Below, in pieces: positions 1 to 7,530 of a stretch of DNA of 17,736 nt. The notes beneath the pieces are model-generated. The model made no database searches. It had not been told where the DNA came from and worked only from the letters and a program-made list of their open reading frames with translations. The translations under genes were made by a program, and so were the position numbers. Origin of the DNA: Candidatus Rifleibacteriota bacterium (GTDB taxonomy: Bacteria; Vulcanimicrobiota; Xenobia; Xenobiales; Xenobiaceae). The stretch's first letter is position 1. Each line of letters begins with the position of its first letter. The stretch spans positions 1 through 17,736 of the forward strand of contig CAAGRW010000148.1 of the NCBI GenBank assembly GCA_900772775.1. The letters run 5' to 3'.

Positions 1-19
1 AGAAGAAGTTTTGAAAAAA

Positions 20-940
20 TTATAAAGGCAAAAAGAGTCTGTACTTTGAGGAGAACTTTTCTCTCTGACTTCTAATAATATTGGAAGCTTCTTTACCATC
101 ACCCAAAGCAATAGAGCAACTACCTAAAGGATGGGTTTCGTCAGCAGACCACACAACTACAGCTCCGGAAGGCAAATCTTTGAGTTGCTCGGGAGTAGAA
201 TCGGTACATTCCACAAATTTATCCGATTTAGCCAGAAAATCAGCCAGTTCAGCTGCAGTCTTGCCTCCTACTTCAATACCTTTGGCGCTTAAGGCCTGGC
301 CTACAGGCTTAAAGTCGAAGAACCCAGGCTGATTGGCTTTCTTTTTAATTTCCTCACCTAATTCGTTACCAAAATCAGTCGACGTAAATCCGTCTTTGGC
401 TGAAGAAGATACTTTCTTAGCTTGAGGAACATCATTTTCTTCAGCGCTGCTTTCCTTTTCTGGTATGGGTTCAAAGTAATAGCGACCAATACTTTCAATT
501 TGTTCGTAAGCATCCGGATAGTAGAAATGCAAAAAAATCAGACGAGCTTCTTGCAAACCTTTTAAAAGTTGATTCTCATCTTGGATTTTTTTCTTTTGCT
601 CAGGAGTGCCACGATCCATAATTTTCAAGATGCTAGTAAATGAGCGCACCTCGGGAGCCAAAGAAGACAGCTCGGCAATAGGTTCATCAACCTCTTCATA
701 ACACTTATTGACATAACTTGTATAAGCGTTGAAATCGGAGTTTATATAGGCGCTGACCATGCCTACAGTAGCTGCCGTAACCCCACTATTGTGACCTTTG
801 CGATCGGCCGGATTGGTCAGCGAACCGGAAAGAGTTGACGAAACTGCCAACAAACCATCAAATATAGCCGCCGGAGTATTGTATACATTTACCCCTATCA
901 GCGACGCCACAGATCCTAAACTAAATTGACCAAAGCCCAT
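20..940 (-). CDS. Protein with a degenerate NlpC/CHAP-like C-terminal domain
   Basis: 306 aa. Residues 1-150 match no family I know: a mildly hydrophobic Gly/Ser-rich N-terminus without a convincing signal peptide, then helical, charged sequence. Residues 160-205 form a Ser/Glu/Lys-rich linker. Residues about 206-306 resemble the small papain-like amidase domain (CHAP/NlpC type) found in cell-wall hydrolases, with the typical pattern of a QAL..KGI helix, GGKTAAELADFL, LPSGAVVVW and SIALGDGKEASN, ending in a YRLFLPL strand. From memory of that family, the catalytic Cys of the G-x-C-Y segment falls at Phe208 and the His of G-H-I-S-I falls at Ser274, so the protein is probably inactive as a hydrolase. 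The ATG at 940 has a weak AGGGAT-type ribosome site. It lies 91 bases beyond the FHA gene on the same strand. The function is unknown; a binding role is an inference. Confidence 0.7.
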   Translation of the reverse strand: MGFGQFSLGSVASLIGVNVYNTPAAIFDGLLAVSSTLSGSLTNPADRKGHNSGVTAATVGMVSAYINSDFNAYTSYVNKCYEEVDEPIAELSSLAPEVRSFTSILKIMDRGTPEQKKKIQDENQLLKGLQEARLIFLHFYYPDAYEQIESIGRYYFEPIPEKESSAEENDVPQAKKVSSSAKDGFTSTDFGNELGEEIKKKANQPGFFDFKPVGQALSAKGIEVGGKTAAELADFLAKSDKFVECTDSTPEQLKDLPSGAVVVWSADETHPLGSCSIALGDGKEASNIIRSQREKFSSKYRLFLPL

Positions 941-1031
941 TTATCTTAACTATCCCTTAGCTATGCAAGCAGAATTGACTTCTGATCGGCATTGTTTAAA
1001 CGAGCCAAACAGAAGCCCTTTCTGAGGCTGC

Positions 1032-1319
1032 CTAGCTCCAACTTATATGGAGCCAAGTTCTGCCTATAATAAACTCCTGACCGTTTTTCAAAGCGACGCT
1101 ACCATAGAGACGCTCTCCATCAACAAAAGTTCCATTAGTGGATCCTTTGTCTTCTAGAATAACTCCTCCGGCGGTCGGCTCCAAGACAGCGTGGTGGCGA
1201 CTGACAAAGCGATCTACACTCAAAGCGACATCACCTTCGCGGCCAATTTGCACTCGCTTGTTAAATTGGAAGACGTATCCATCTAACGGTCCGCCCAACA
1301 CTTCAAGCATTATTCTCAT
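1032..1319 (-). CDS. Small FHA-domain protein
   Basis: 95 aa that are essentially one forkhead-associated domain, a phosphothreonine-binding beta sandwich. Visible signatures are I-G-R-E near residue 26, the S-R-H-H loop near 40, and G-S-T-N-G-T-F-V-D-G near 58-67, which together form the phosphopeptide pocket. It lacks a transmembrane segment or second domain, so it is probably a cytoplasmic adaptor. The ATG at 1319 lies 2 bases after the stop of the Clp ATPase, which implies translational coupling. An alternative TTG start at 1331, with AAAGGGG just upstream, would overlap the Clp gene by 10 bases and add four residues. No Ser/Thr kinase is present in the window, so the phosphorylated partner is unknown. 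The Clp ATPase is the obvious candidate partner, but that is inferred only from position. Confidence 0.88.
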   Translation of the reverse strand: MRIMLEVLGGPLDGYVFQFNKRVQIGREGDVALSVDRFVSRHHAVLEPTAGGVILEDKGSTNGTFVDGERLYGSVALKNGQEFIIGRTWLHISWS

Positions 1320-1321
1320 AC

Positions 1322-4300
1322 TTATTGCCAATTGCCCCTTTCACTGTTGTCAACGTTCGGCTCTAATCTGCGGCTGAAAGGGCCTGGCGATCCTGGCTGA
1401 GGCGGACGAGGCACTGCTCCTTGAGGCGCTGTCGGAGTGCCACTGTAGCTCCCCTGTTGCCAATTGCCCATAGAATCTGGAGCGGCAGGAGGAGCTTGAG
1501 GACGAGGCGGCCTAGGAGCAGGGCGAGCTCCAGCAGGACGAGATCCGGTAGTTGATGACGGAACATGGCCTGGAGCTGCAGGGCGCCGACCTACGCTGGA
1601 ACTGTATCCTGAAGGCATACCTTCAGGGATTTCACCCCGAGAAGGTTGTTCCTGACGAGCTTCAGCATAATCGTTTCGCCCCTGTTGCTGAGGATAGCCG
1701 CTTTGCTGTTGGGGATAGCCCCCCTGCTGCCGAGGGTAGCCGCCCTGCTGCTGAGGGTAGCCGCCCTGCTGTTGAGGGTAGCCGCCTTGCTGTTGAGGGT
1801 AACCGCCTTGCTGTTGAGGGTAGCCGCCCTGCTGCTGAGGATAGCCGCCCTGCTGCTGAGGATAGCCGCCCTGCTGAGGGTAGCCGCCTTGCTGTTGAGG
1901 ATAGCCGCCCTGCTGCTGAGGATAGCCGTCCTGCTGAGGGTAGCCGCCTTGCTGTTGAGGGTAGCCGCCCTGCTGTTGAGGATAGCCGCCTTGCTGCTGA
2001 GGATAGCCGCCCTGCTGCTGAGGATAGCCGCCCTGCTGTTGAGGATAGCCGCCTTGCTGCTGAGGATAGCCGCCCTGCTGTTGAGGGTAGCCGCCTTGCT
2101 GCTGAGGGTAGCCGCCTTGCTGCTGAGGATAATTTCCCGGCGCACTAGAATAGGCAGAAGATCCAGACTCAATTTCTTGACGACGAGGCGGCTCAGCTGA
2201 AGAAGGCGAATTGTCACCACCGAAAGTATCGCCCAAAGCGCGGTTATCTAAAGAGAAGTTTACCTTCTCTTCATTTTCATCCATATCAGCCCAAATAACA
2301 GTATTCGGCGGCACTTTGTGGCGCAAAATATATTCGGCAAACGGTCTAGTAAGCCAAGTATCGATGGCCCTATTTAAAGGACGGGCGCCATATTCCGGAT
2401 GATAGCCTTTATCGAGCAAGAAATTGATAACCGCTTTAGTGACATGAAGATCTACTTGGCGGCTCTCACGAATGCGTTTTATACATTTGGATAAGTTTAT
2501 ATCAACGATACCTTGCAAATCTTCGCGCTTGAGAGTTTTGAAAACAATAATTTCATCGATACGATTCAAAAACTCTAGACGGAAATGGCCGCGCAATGCT
2601 GCTTGGTAAACTTCAGGCATATCGTCTAATTGACCGACATATCCTCTATCGGTAGGTAAAATATTAGCCAAAGGATTTTCCATCTTGGCTAAAGCACCCA
2701 TTTCCTCATCACCGGTAGCCTTTTCCAAAGCGGCACCGGCTGCCGCCACTTGGGCTGAAGCCATATCCAAAGCTTTACGTGAGCCCAAGTTGGAAGTCAT
2801 GATAATAATAGAATTTGTAAAGTTGACAGTGCGACCTCTAGCGTCAGTTAAGCGCCCATCATCAAAAACTTGTAAAAACAAGTCGAAAACGTCGGGGTGA
2901 GCTTTTTCGACTTCGTCGAGTAAAATAACGCAGAATGGCTTAGTGCGCACAGCCTTAGTCAGCTGGCCCTCACCTTCGTAACCGACGTATCCTGGAGGAG
3001 CACCTATTAAACGGGCAATAGAATGCTTGTCGTGAAATTCTGACATGTCCAAACGGATCATATCGCGTTCTGAACCAAAAAGAAATTCGGCCAAAGTTTT
3101 GGCCAACTCGGTTTTACCGACACCGCTGGGCCCTAAGAAAAGGAAAACGCCACTGGGTCTAGTAGGCGAAGAAAAACCTACACGCACTACACGTATGGTG
3201 CTGGCCACCGCAGCTACGGCATGATCTTGACCAACTACACGCCCGCGCAAGAGGTTTTCCATATCTAATAAGCGAGCTTCTTCTTCGTTGGCTATACGGG
3301 AGATAGGTACACCCGTCCAATCGGCCACAACCTCGGCGATAACCTCTTCGGTAACTTCTTGCATGCCTTGCTGTTGACAATTGCCACGAGTTTTGATGCG
3401 AGCGGCCGCTTCGTCTATTAAGTCTATGGCTTTATCGGGCAAGTTTCGATCAGGCAAAAATCTTACAGACAACTTGACGGCCGCCAACAAGGCTTCGTCC
3501 GTAAATTGCACATGGTGATGTTGCTCGTATCTCCCCCGCAAACCTTTCAAAATTTCCAGAGCATCCTCTTCAGAGGGCTCGCTGACGAAGACTTGTTGAA
3601 AACGGCGCTCTAAAGCTGGATCGGCTTCAATGTGGCGGCGGTATTCGTCGATAGTGGTAGCGCCCATAACAGCCAAATCTCCGCGAGCTAAAGCCGGCTT
3701 GAGAATGTTGCCAGCGTCCATGCCTCCACTGCCGCCAGCACCAACGATTTGGTGTATTTCATCAATAAACAGAATGATGGATCTGTCTTTGCTAACTTCT
3801 TCGATAACTTGCTGTAAGCGCTTTTCAAATTCGCCACGATGGCCAGTGCCAGCAACAAGCGCACTCAGGCTCAATTCGATTAAATGGTGGTCTTTTAAAA
3901 CGTCCGGCACAGTACCGTCAGCCAGACGCTGAGCCAAACCGTAAGCTACCGAAGTTTTACCTACACCAGCCTCACCAACCAACACCGGATTAGATTTGGT
4001 TTTGCGCGTTAAAATTTCCAAAACGCGACGCACTTCATCGTTGCGACCGATAACTGGATCCATCTTTTTTTGACGAGCCAGTTCGGTTAAATCGCGTCCG
4101 TATTCTAAAAGCTGTTTATGTTCACGAGCGAATTTCCGTCCGTCGGCAGTCATATTCTTATCACCGCCGCGACTGAAAAAGCCACCGCCTCCACCTGAGG
4201 ACTTGGGAGCCTCAGGACGACGCACACCACGTATAGAATCGCGCAAAGCTAAAAGATCTACATCACGCGAAATTAAAAAGCGGCAAGGCACGCTGCGCCC

Positions 4301-4657
4301 TTCGCGCAAAATTGCGGTAATAACGTGCTTGGGCTCAACTCTGAGAGCTTGCTCCGATTCTGCTTCTTCCGGAACCATCGTTTTCATGAGACGAGAATAA
4401 CGCGGAGTTTCGGGCAATTTTTCCGAAATATCCCACATAGGTTCGTCGTCAGAGGAAGGCACAAATTCTAAAATACCCTCTTCGAGCTCAGAAAGAGGCA
4501 CGCCAACATCTTCCAAGGCTTCCGCCAAGGAACGATCTAACTGGCAAGCGGCAGCAAAAAAGTGCTCAATACCGAGGTAGTAGTGTTTCCAAGAACGAGA
4601 GAGCTGATTGGCTCTGGCAATAACTCGTTCGGTAGCTTCGCTGTTATTTATGGCCAT
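1322..4657 (-). CDS. Clp/Hsp100 AAA+ ATPase (ClpC/ClpA-like) with a GGYPQQQ repeat tail
   Basis: 1111 aa, against roughly 810-850 for typical ClpC. Domains in order: Clp-N repeats (about 1-145), a Gly-rich linker (150-165), AAA1 with Walker A GEAGVGKT (228-235) and Walker B LFIDE (296-300), AAA2 with Walker A GPSGVGKT (509-516) and Walker B ILLDE (578-582), arginine-finger segment FLNRIDE (696-702), the C-terminal small domain to about 800, then a disordered tail (about 805-1111). The linker between the AAA domains is short (about 420-450) and lacks the UVR/coiled-coil middle domain of ClpC and ClpB, as in ClpA. After TSNLGS (621-626) there is a loop of about 60 residues that keeps YVG but has Gln where ClpC has the Phe of its ClpP-docking tripeptide. 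The tail holds 22 YPQ units (about 842-990), followed by Pro/Gly/Arg-rich sequence. The ATG lies 1 base after the rlmD stop. An unfoldase or disaggregase role is secure; proteolysis with ClpP is doubtful. Confidence 0.93.
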   Translation of the reverse strand: MAINNSEATERVIARANQLSRSWKHYYLGIEHFFAAACQLDRSLAEALEDVGVPLSELEEGILEFVPSSDDEPMWDISEKLPETPRYSRLMKTMVPEEAESEQALRVEPKHVITAILREGRSVPCRFLISRDVDLLALRDSIRGVRRPEAPKSSGGGGGFFSRGGDKNMTADGRKFAREHKQLLEYGRDLTELARQKKMDPVIGRNDEVRRVLEILTRKTKSNPVLVGEAGVGKTSVAYGLAQRLADGTVPDVLKDHHLIELSLSALVAGTGHRGEFEKRLQQVIEEVSKDRSIILFIDEIHQIVGAGGSGGMDAGNILKPALARGDLAVMGATTIDEYRRHIEADPALERRFQQVFVSEPSEEDALEILKGLRGRYEQHHHVQFTDEALLAAVKLSVRFLPDRNLPDKAIDLIDEAAARIKTRGNCQQQGMQEVTEEVIAEVVADWTGVPISRIANEEEARLLDMENLLRGRVVGQDHAVAAVASTIRVVRVGFSSPTRPSGVFLFLGPSGVGKTELAKTLAEFLFGSERDMIRLDMSEFHDKHSIARLIGAPPGYVGYEGEGQLTKAVRTKPFCVILLDEVEKAHPDVFDLFLQVFDDGRLTDARGRTVNFTNSIIIMTSNLGSRKALDMASAQVAAAGAALEKATGDEEMGALAKMENPLANILPTDRGYVGQLDDMPEVYQAALRGHFRLEFLNRIDEIIVFKTLKREDLQGIVDINLSKCIKRIRESRQVDLHVTKAVINFLLDKGYHPEYGARPLNRAIDTWLTRPFAEYILRHKVPPNTVIWADMDENEEKVNFSLDNRALGDTFGGDNSPSSAEPPRRQEIESGSSAYSSAPGNYPQQQGGYPQQQGGYPQQQGGYPQQQGGYPQQQGGYPQQQGGYPQQQGGYPQQQGGYPQQQGGYPQQDGYPQQQGGYPQQQGGYPQQGGYPQQQGGYPQQQGGYPQQQGGYPQQQGGYPQQQGGYPQQQGGYPRQQGGYPQQQSGYPQQQGRNDYAEARQEQPSRGEIPEGMPSGYSSSVGRRPAAPGHVPSSTTGSRPAGARPAPRPPRPQAPPAAPDSMGNWQQGSYSGTPTAPQGAVPRPPQPGSPGPFSRRLEPNVDNSERGNWQ
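1690..2131 (-). repeat. 21-bp tandem repeat array coding for GGYPQQQ units in the Clp tail
   Basis: Twenty-two units of about 21 bp, each encoding (G/N/S)-G-Y-P-Q-Q-Q or a close variant. Two units are 18 bp and encode six residues. The copies differ mainly at third positions (for example GGGTAGCC versus GGATAGCC on the plus strand), so they are diverged rather than a recent clonal expansion. All length changes are multiples of three, which keeps the reading frame intact. The array leaves long open frames in other phases and on the other strand; those are by-products of the period. Confidence 0.95.
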
Positions 4658-4658
4658 A

Positions 4659-6086
4659 CTATTTCCGAATAATGTGAGCTACGCACTCAACGTGGTAGGT
4701 TTGAGGGAACATATCGATAGGTTGCACTTCTAAGACAGTGTAGCCTTTTTCAGTCAGAATCCCCAAATCGCGAGCTAAGGTAGAAGGATTGCAAGACACA
4801 TAAGCTATACGCGGAATGCGCATTTTAGCAATAGTCTCCAAGACTACAGGATCGCATCCTTTGCGAGGCGGATCCAATACAGCGGCACTAAAACTAGTGC
4901 GACGCTGCAACAGAGAGCCTTTGCTACACAATCCCGGCAAGACTTTTTCTACAGTACCATCCATAAAAGTCGTGTTTGTCAAACCGTTAAGATCGGAATT
5001 GACTACAGCGTCTTCAATGGCTTCCTGACATTCATCAATGCCAAATACGCGCTTGGCTTGACGAGCCATATATAAGGCTAAAGAGCCTACACCGCAATAA
5101 GCATCTAAAATCGTATCTCGAGGCTGAATTTGTAAGAATTGATCTAATTGAGAGTAGATCGTCTCCAAACCTTCTATATTGACTTGGAAGAAAGAATTGG
5201 CGGAGATATTAAACTTTAAGCCTGCTACTTCTTCGACAATGTGATCGCTGCCCCACAGAACAGAATTGCGAGTGCCTAAAATGACGTTGGTACGATGCGG
5301 ATTCAAGTTCAATACCACACCACAGAGAGAACGTACACGCTTGCGCACAATATCCACAAATTCTCTTACTTTGGGCAAACGAGGCTGACTAGAGACGATA
5401 ACCAGAAGAGTTTGATTAGAATAATAGCCATGACGAGCTACCAAATAACGAATGGCGCCGCTACCATCTTCGCTATTATAAACCGGCCATTGCAAACGTT
5501 CTATGGCCTCGCGGCAAGCATTCATCAACTCGTTGTTTACTTCATGCTGAATGGCGCAATTTTCTACTCTGACAATTGAGTGAGTTCCCTTAGCATAGTA
5601 ACCTACATAGGGATGGAAACGCGGCACATCGTCTTCTTCTTTTTGATCGACGCGCAAAAGATAAGGCTTGGCTCCCACAACCATTTGTGTTTTGGAGCGA
5701 TAGTTCCAAGGACGAGTCATTCGCTTGCAAGGGCGCACCTTTACACCATCAAGGCCGGCTATATGGCGCAGAGCGTCTTGCACCATCTTTGTTTTGAACT
5801 CGAGCTGAGAATCATAGTTTACATGTTGCAAATGGCAACCGCCGCACTCGCTATAAACAGGGCAACGCGGCTGAATACGACGCATAGAAGGAACAATAAT
5901 CCTGTGAATGCGGGCTCGACCGTAGTTCTTCTTCAACTCGGTAATTTGGGCTTCCACCTTATCCCCGGGGGATGCACCGGGAATAAAAAGCACGAAGTTA
6001 CCTACTCTTCCCACGGCTTCTCCGCCTACTGCAAAATCATTGATAGTCAGCTCTACTCGCTGACCGACAGATAAAGAATCGGCCAT
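4659..6086 (-). CDS. rlmD: 23S rRNA (uracil-5-)-methyltransferase, RlmD/RumA type
   Basis: 475 aa, SAM-dependent formation of 5-methyluridine in 23S rRNA (or tRNA; RlmCD and TrmA relatives are hard to separate by eye). An N-terminal TRAM domain (about 6-63) is followed by the iron-sulfur cluster cysteines Cys75, Cys81, Cys84 and Cys177. The SAM-binding segment is LDAYCGVGSL (327-336), with DPPRKGC at 405-411 and the nucleophile Cys432 in SCNPSTLARD. The ATG at 6086 is chosen because AAGGAG lies about 8 bases upstream and the TRAM domain begins right after it. The frame extends to a TTG at 6161, but the extra 25 residues are low quality and have no ribosome site. It is first in the run rlmD, clp, FHA and overlaps neither neighbour. 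Confidence 0.93.
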   Translation of the reverse strand: MADSLSVGQRVELTINDFAVGGEAVGRVGNFVLFIPGASPGDKVEAQITELKKNYGRARIHRIIVPSMRRIQPRCPVYSECGGCHLQHVNYDSQLEFKTKMVQDALRHIAGLDGVKVRPCKRMTRPWNYRSKTQMVVGAKPYLLRVDQKEEDDVPRFHPYVGYYAKGTHSIVRVENCAIQHEVNNELMNACREAIERLQWPVYNSEDGSGAIRYLVARHGYYSNQTLLVIVSSQPRLPKVREFVDIVRKRVRSLCGVVLNLNPHRTNVILGTRNSVLWGSDHIVEEVAGLKFNISANSFFQVNIEGLETIYSQLDQFLQIQPRDTILDAYCGVGSLALYMARQAKRVFGIDECQEAIEDAVVNSDLNGLTNTTFMDGTVEKVLPGLCSKGSLLQRRTSFSAAVLDPPRKGCDPVVLETIAKMRIPRIAYVSCNPSTLARDLGILTEKGYTVLEVQPIDMFPQTYHVECVAHIIRK

Positions 6087-6121
6087 AAAAAAACTCCTTG
6101 AAGTATTCCCCCAACCACCCT

Positions 6122-6149
6122 CGAGAAAAACGCCCCCACTTTTTTCTCG
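6122..6149 (-). repeat. Inverted repeat in the rlmD upstream region
   Basis: A perfect 9-bp stem (CGAGAAAAA pairing with TTTTTCTCG) around a C-rich loop on the plus strand (G-rich on the minus strand). It lies about 35 bases upstream of the rlmD start, between divergent genes. It could be a 5'-UTR hairpin or a protein-binding palindrome. I see no convincing sigma70 promoter for either divergent gene in 6087-6241. Confidence 0.4.
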
Positions 6150-6241
6150 GCAGGAAGTCAAAATCTAAAGAGAAACACCCTTAAAACGTTCAATTAGAGA
6201 GCGCTTTTTTCCTACTCAACCACAACACCAAGGAGAAGAGC

Positions 6242-6457
6242 TTGAACAAAAAGCATTTATCGGTAAATCTGCAATCTGCCCAGGCATACCTGGAAGAAGC
6301 TTTGGAAAAATTCGACGAAATTATCGATTTTTTACAAAATTTAAGCGAAGAAGAACTGGAGATGTCTGCTCCTACAGGCACGCTATCACAAATAGAGCGA
6401 GCTCAAGCCCTGACTTCTCAAGCCGCCTCCGCTTTAGATAAAATAAAATTGCACTGA
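6242..6457 (+). CDS. Small acidic helical protein, possibly XseB-like
   Basis: 71 aa from a TTG start, supported by AAGGAG ending 6 bases before it. There is no upstream alternative, and the next in-frame ATG is at codon 41. The segment LEEALEKFDEIIDFLQ (about 16-31) resembles the first helix of the exonuclease VII small subunit XseB (SFEEALxxLExIVxxLE). The second half is also Ala/Gln-rich and helical, but the short hinge between the helices is longer and Ser/Pro/Gly-containing here, and no xseA is nearby. The XseB assignment is therefore tentative. The gene is divergent from rlmD and 85 bases upstream of tatA on the same strand. Confidence 0.6.
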   Translation: MNKKHLSVNLQSAQAYLEEALEKFDEIIDFLQNLSEEELEMSAPTGTLSQIERAQALTSQAASALDKIKLH

Positions 6458-6542
6458 AAACGCATAAAAACAATCGCAAAGTCAGCCGAGTTTTCGACCC
6501 AATCTTTGCTAATAAGCGTAAGCGAGGTGTACAAAATAAATT

Positions 6543-6842
6543 ATGCCTTTTAATTTAGGCCCGGGGGAACTTATATTTTTGGCGGCAGCAGCCTTGCTGC
6601 TTTTTGGCCCACAAAAACTTCCAGAAATAGGACGCGCTTTGGGTGAAGCTTTAGGATCTTTAAAAAAAGCCTACAACAGTGCGGCCAATTTTGAAGATAT
6701 TCCCTCACCCTCTTCTCAGTCCACAAATCAGACTAAATATGCAAATTCGCATATGAATACAAATCAGCTTCAGCCTACTTCGGAAATAGTAACTTTCTCT
6801 GAAACAGCTGACTTGAATCCGAAGTCAAATGTAAAACCTTAA
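6543..6842 (+). CDS. tatA: Sec-independent protein translocase subunit TatA/TatE
   Basis: 99 aa single-pass component of the twin-arginine translocase, which forms the pore-like assembly that exports folded proteins. The membrane helix is about residues 8-22, followed by the FGP hinge (21-23) and an amphipathic helix beginning QKLPEIGRALGEALGSLKKA (24-43). Residues 50-99 are a polar Ser/Thr/Asn/Gln-rich tail, as usual in the family. Glu9 near the periplasmic end of the helix is TatB-like, but the short length and LPEIGRALG favour TatA. GAGGTG lies 13 bases before the ATG, which is long spacing. tatC is not in the window. Confidence 0.92.
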   Translation: MPFNLGPGELIFLAAAALLLFGPQKLPEIGRALGEALGSLKKAYNSAANFEDIPSPSSQSTNQTKYANSHMNTNQLQPTSEIVTFSETADLNPKSNVKP

Positions 6843-6880
6843 GCCTGATACAGAAAACTTGCAACTAGCCACAAAAAATA

Positions 6881-6934
6881 AAGAGCTTACTTCCCAATCG
6901 CTCAAAGTCGATAAAAGAAGCAAGCTCTTTTTTT
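6881..6934. terminator. Bidirectional intrinsic terminator between tatA and the exported-protein gene
   Basis: Arms AAGAGCTTACTTC (6881-6893) and GAAGCAAGCTCTT (6917-6929) pair over 13 positions with one A-C mismatch. A run of T follows on the plus strand (to 6934). The minus strand is also T-rich after its arm. It sits exactly where tatA and the minus-strand gene converge, so it can serve both. Confidence 0.85.
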
Positions 6935-6952
6935 AGCGGTAAATATGGTCGT

Positions 6953-7483
6953 CTAATTTAATTGAGGCGACTTTTTAGCCTTATAGATAAACAGCGGAGG
7001 CAAATCTAAAGAACGAATCTTCCAGCCTGCTCTGGTCTTTTCAAATTCCCATATCCAAGGAGGAGCATCGGGATATTTGGAATCAGCGACCTTAATAATC
7101 GCCGAATCGCCGGAGACACGCTCGTCAACAACTACTCTAGTGACATAGACGCTCTTGGTGGAAGCCATAGAATAATAGCGTTCCATACCTTCCTCAAAGC
7201 CTTTAAGATTTACTCTCATTTTGGCATCTACACCCAAAGTAGCGTAGGCTTCTTTATATTTTCTAGCTTTGACATTGTCGAGAAATTCACCGGCTATCAC
7301 AAAAGGACGACGACTTATATCCGGAGGCGGAACGAACTTTTCATCAGTTTTTTGGTTGATGGGAACTTCCGGCGCCGAACAAGCTTCAGCTAAGCACAGA
7401 ACAGGAATCAGCAATACCAGTAGAACCAACTTTTTGCAAGCTGACCAATTTTTCAATTTTCGCAATTTCAGTCCAAACACCAA
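6953..7483 (-). CDS. Exported NTF2-like protein, possible lipoprotein
   Basis: 176 aa. Basic N-terminus, hydrophobic stretch (about 19-32), then L-A-E-A-C at 31-35. This reads either as a signal peptidase I A-x-A site or as a weak lipobox with Cys35 as lipidated residue; the -3 position is Ala, not the preferred Leu. The mature part (about 55-170) has the pattern of NTF2-like DUF4878-type domains: a helical F-L-D-N-V-K-A-R-K-Y-K-E-A-Y start, then strands ending in W-E-F-E-K-T-R-A-G-W-K-I. Such domains act in envelope proteins of mostly unknown role. The start is a TTG at 7483, preceded by GAGGAAAG at good distance; the GTG at codon 2 is equally possible. It follows rng by 47 bases, probably in the same transcript. 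Confidence 0.75.
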   Translation of the reverse strand: MVFGLKLRKLKNWSACKKLVLLVLLIPVLCLAEACSAPEVPINQKTDEKFVPPPDISRRPFVIAGEFLDNVKARKYKEAYATLGVDAKMRVNLKGFEEGMERYYSMASTKSVYVTRVVVDERVSGDSAIIKVADSKYPDAPPWIWEFEKTRAGWKIRSLDLPPLFIYKAKKSPQLN

Positions 7484-7530
7484 TATAGCTTTCCTCGCTT
7501 CCTGTCTGTACCTATAATTGATAAAAATAT

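Noticed and set aside
1552..2220. Three long repetitive open frames on both strands (about 184-209 codons) across the Clp tail
   Set aside because: They are by-products of a 21-bp period in which stop codons are avoided in several phases. The frame in phase with the AAA+ domains is the real one.
1032..4657. Type VI secretion locus suggested by Clp plus FHA
   Set aside because: No sheath, tube, baseplate or membrane-complex gene is present, and the Clp protein lacks the middle domain of ClpV.
5295..6074. Two plus-strand frames (94 and 164 codons) opposite rlmD
   Set aside because: They are antisense to a well-supported enzyme gene and show no recognisable domain.
6087..6161. N-terminal extension of rlmD to the TTG at 6161
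   Set aside because: It has no ribosome site, encodes an unlikely Gly/Ser-rich peptide and covers an inverted repeat. The ATG at 6086 has AAGGAG and begins the TRAM domain.
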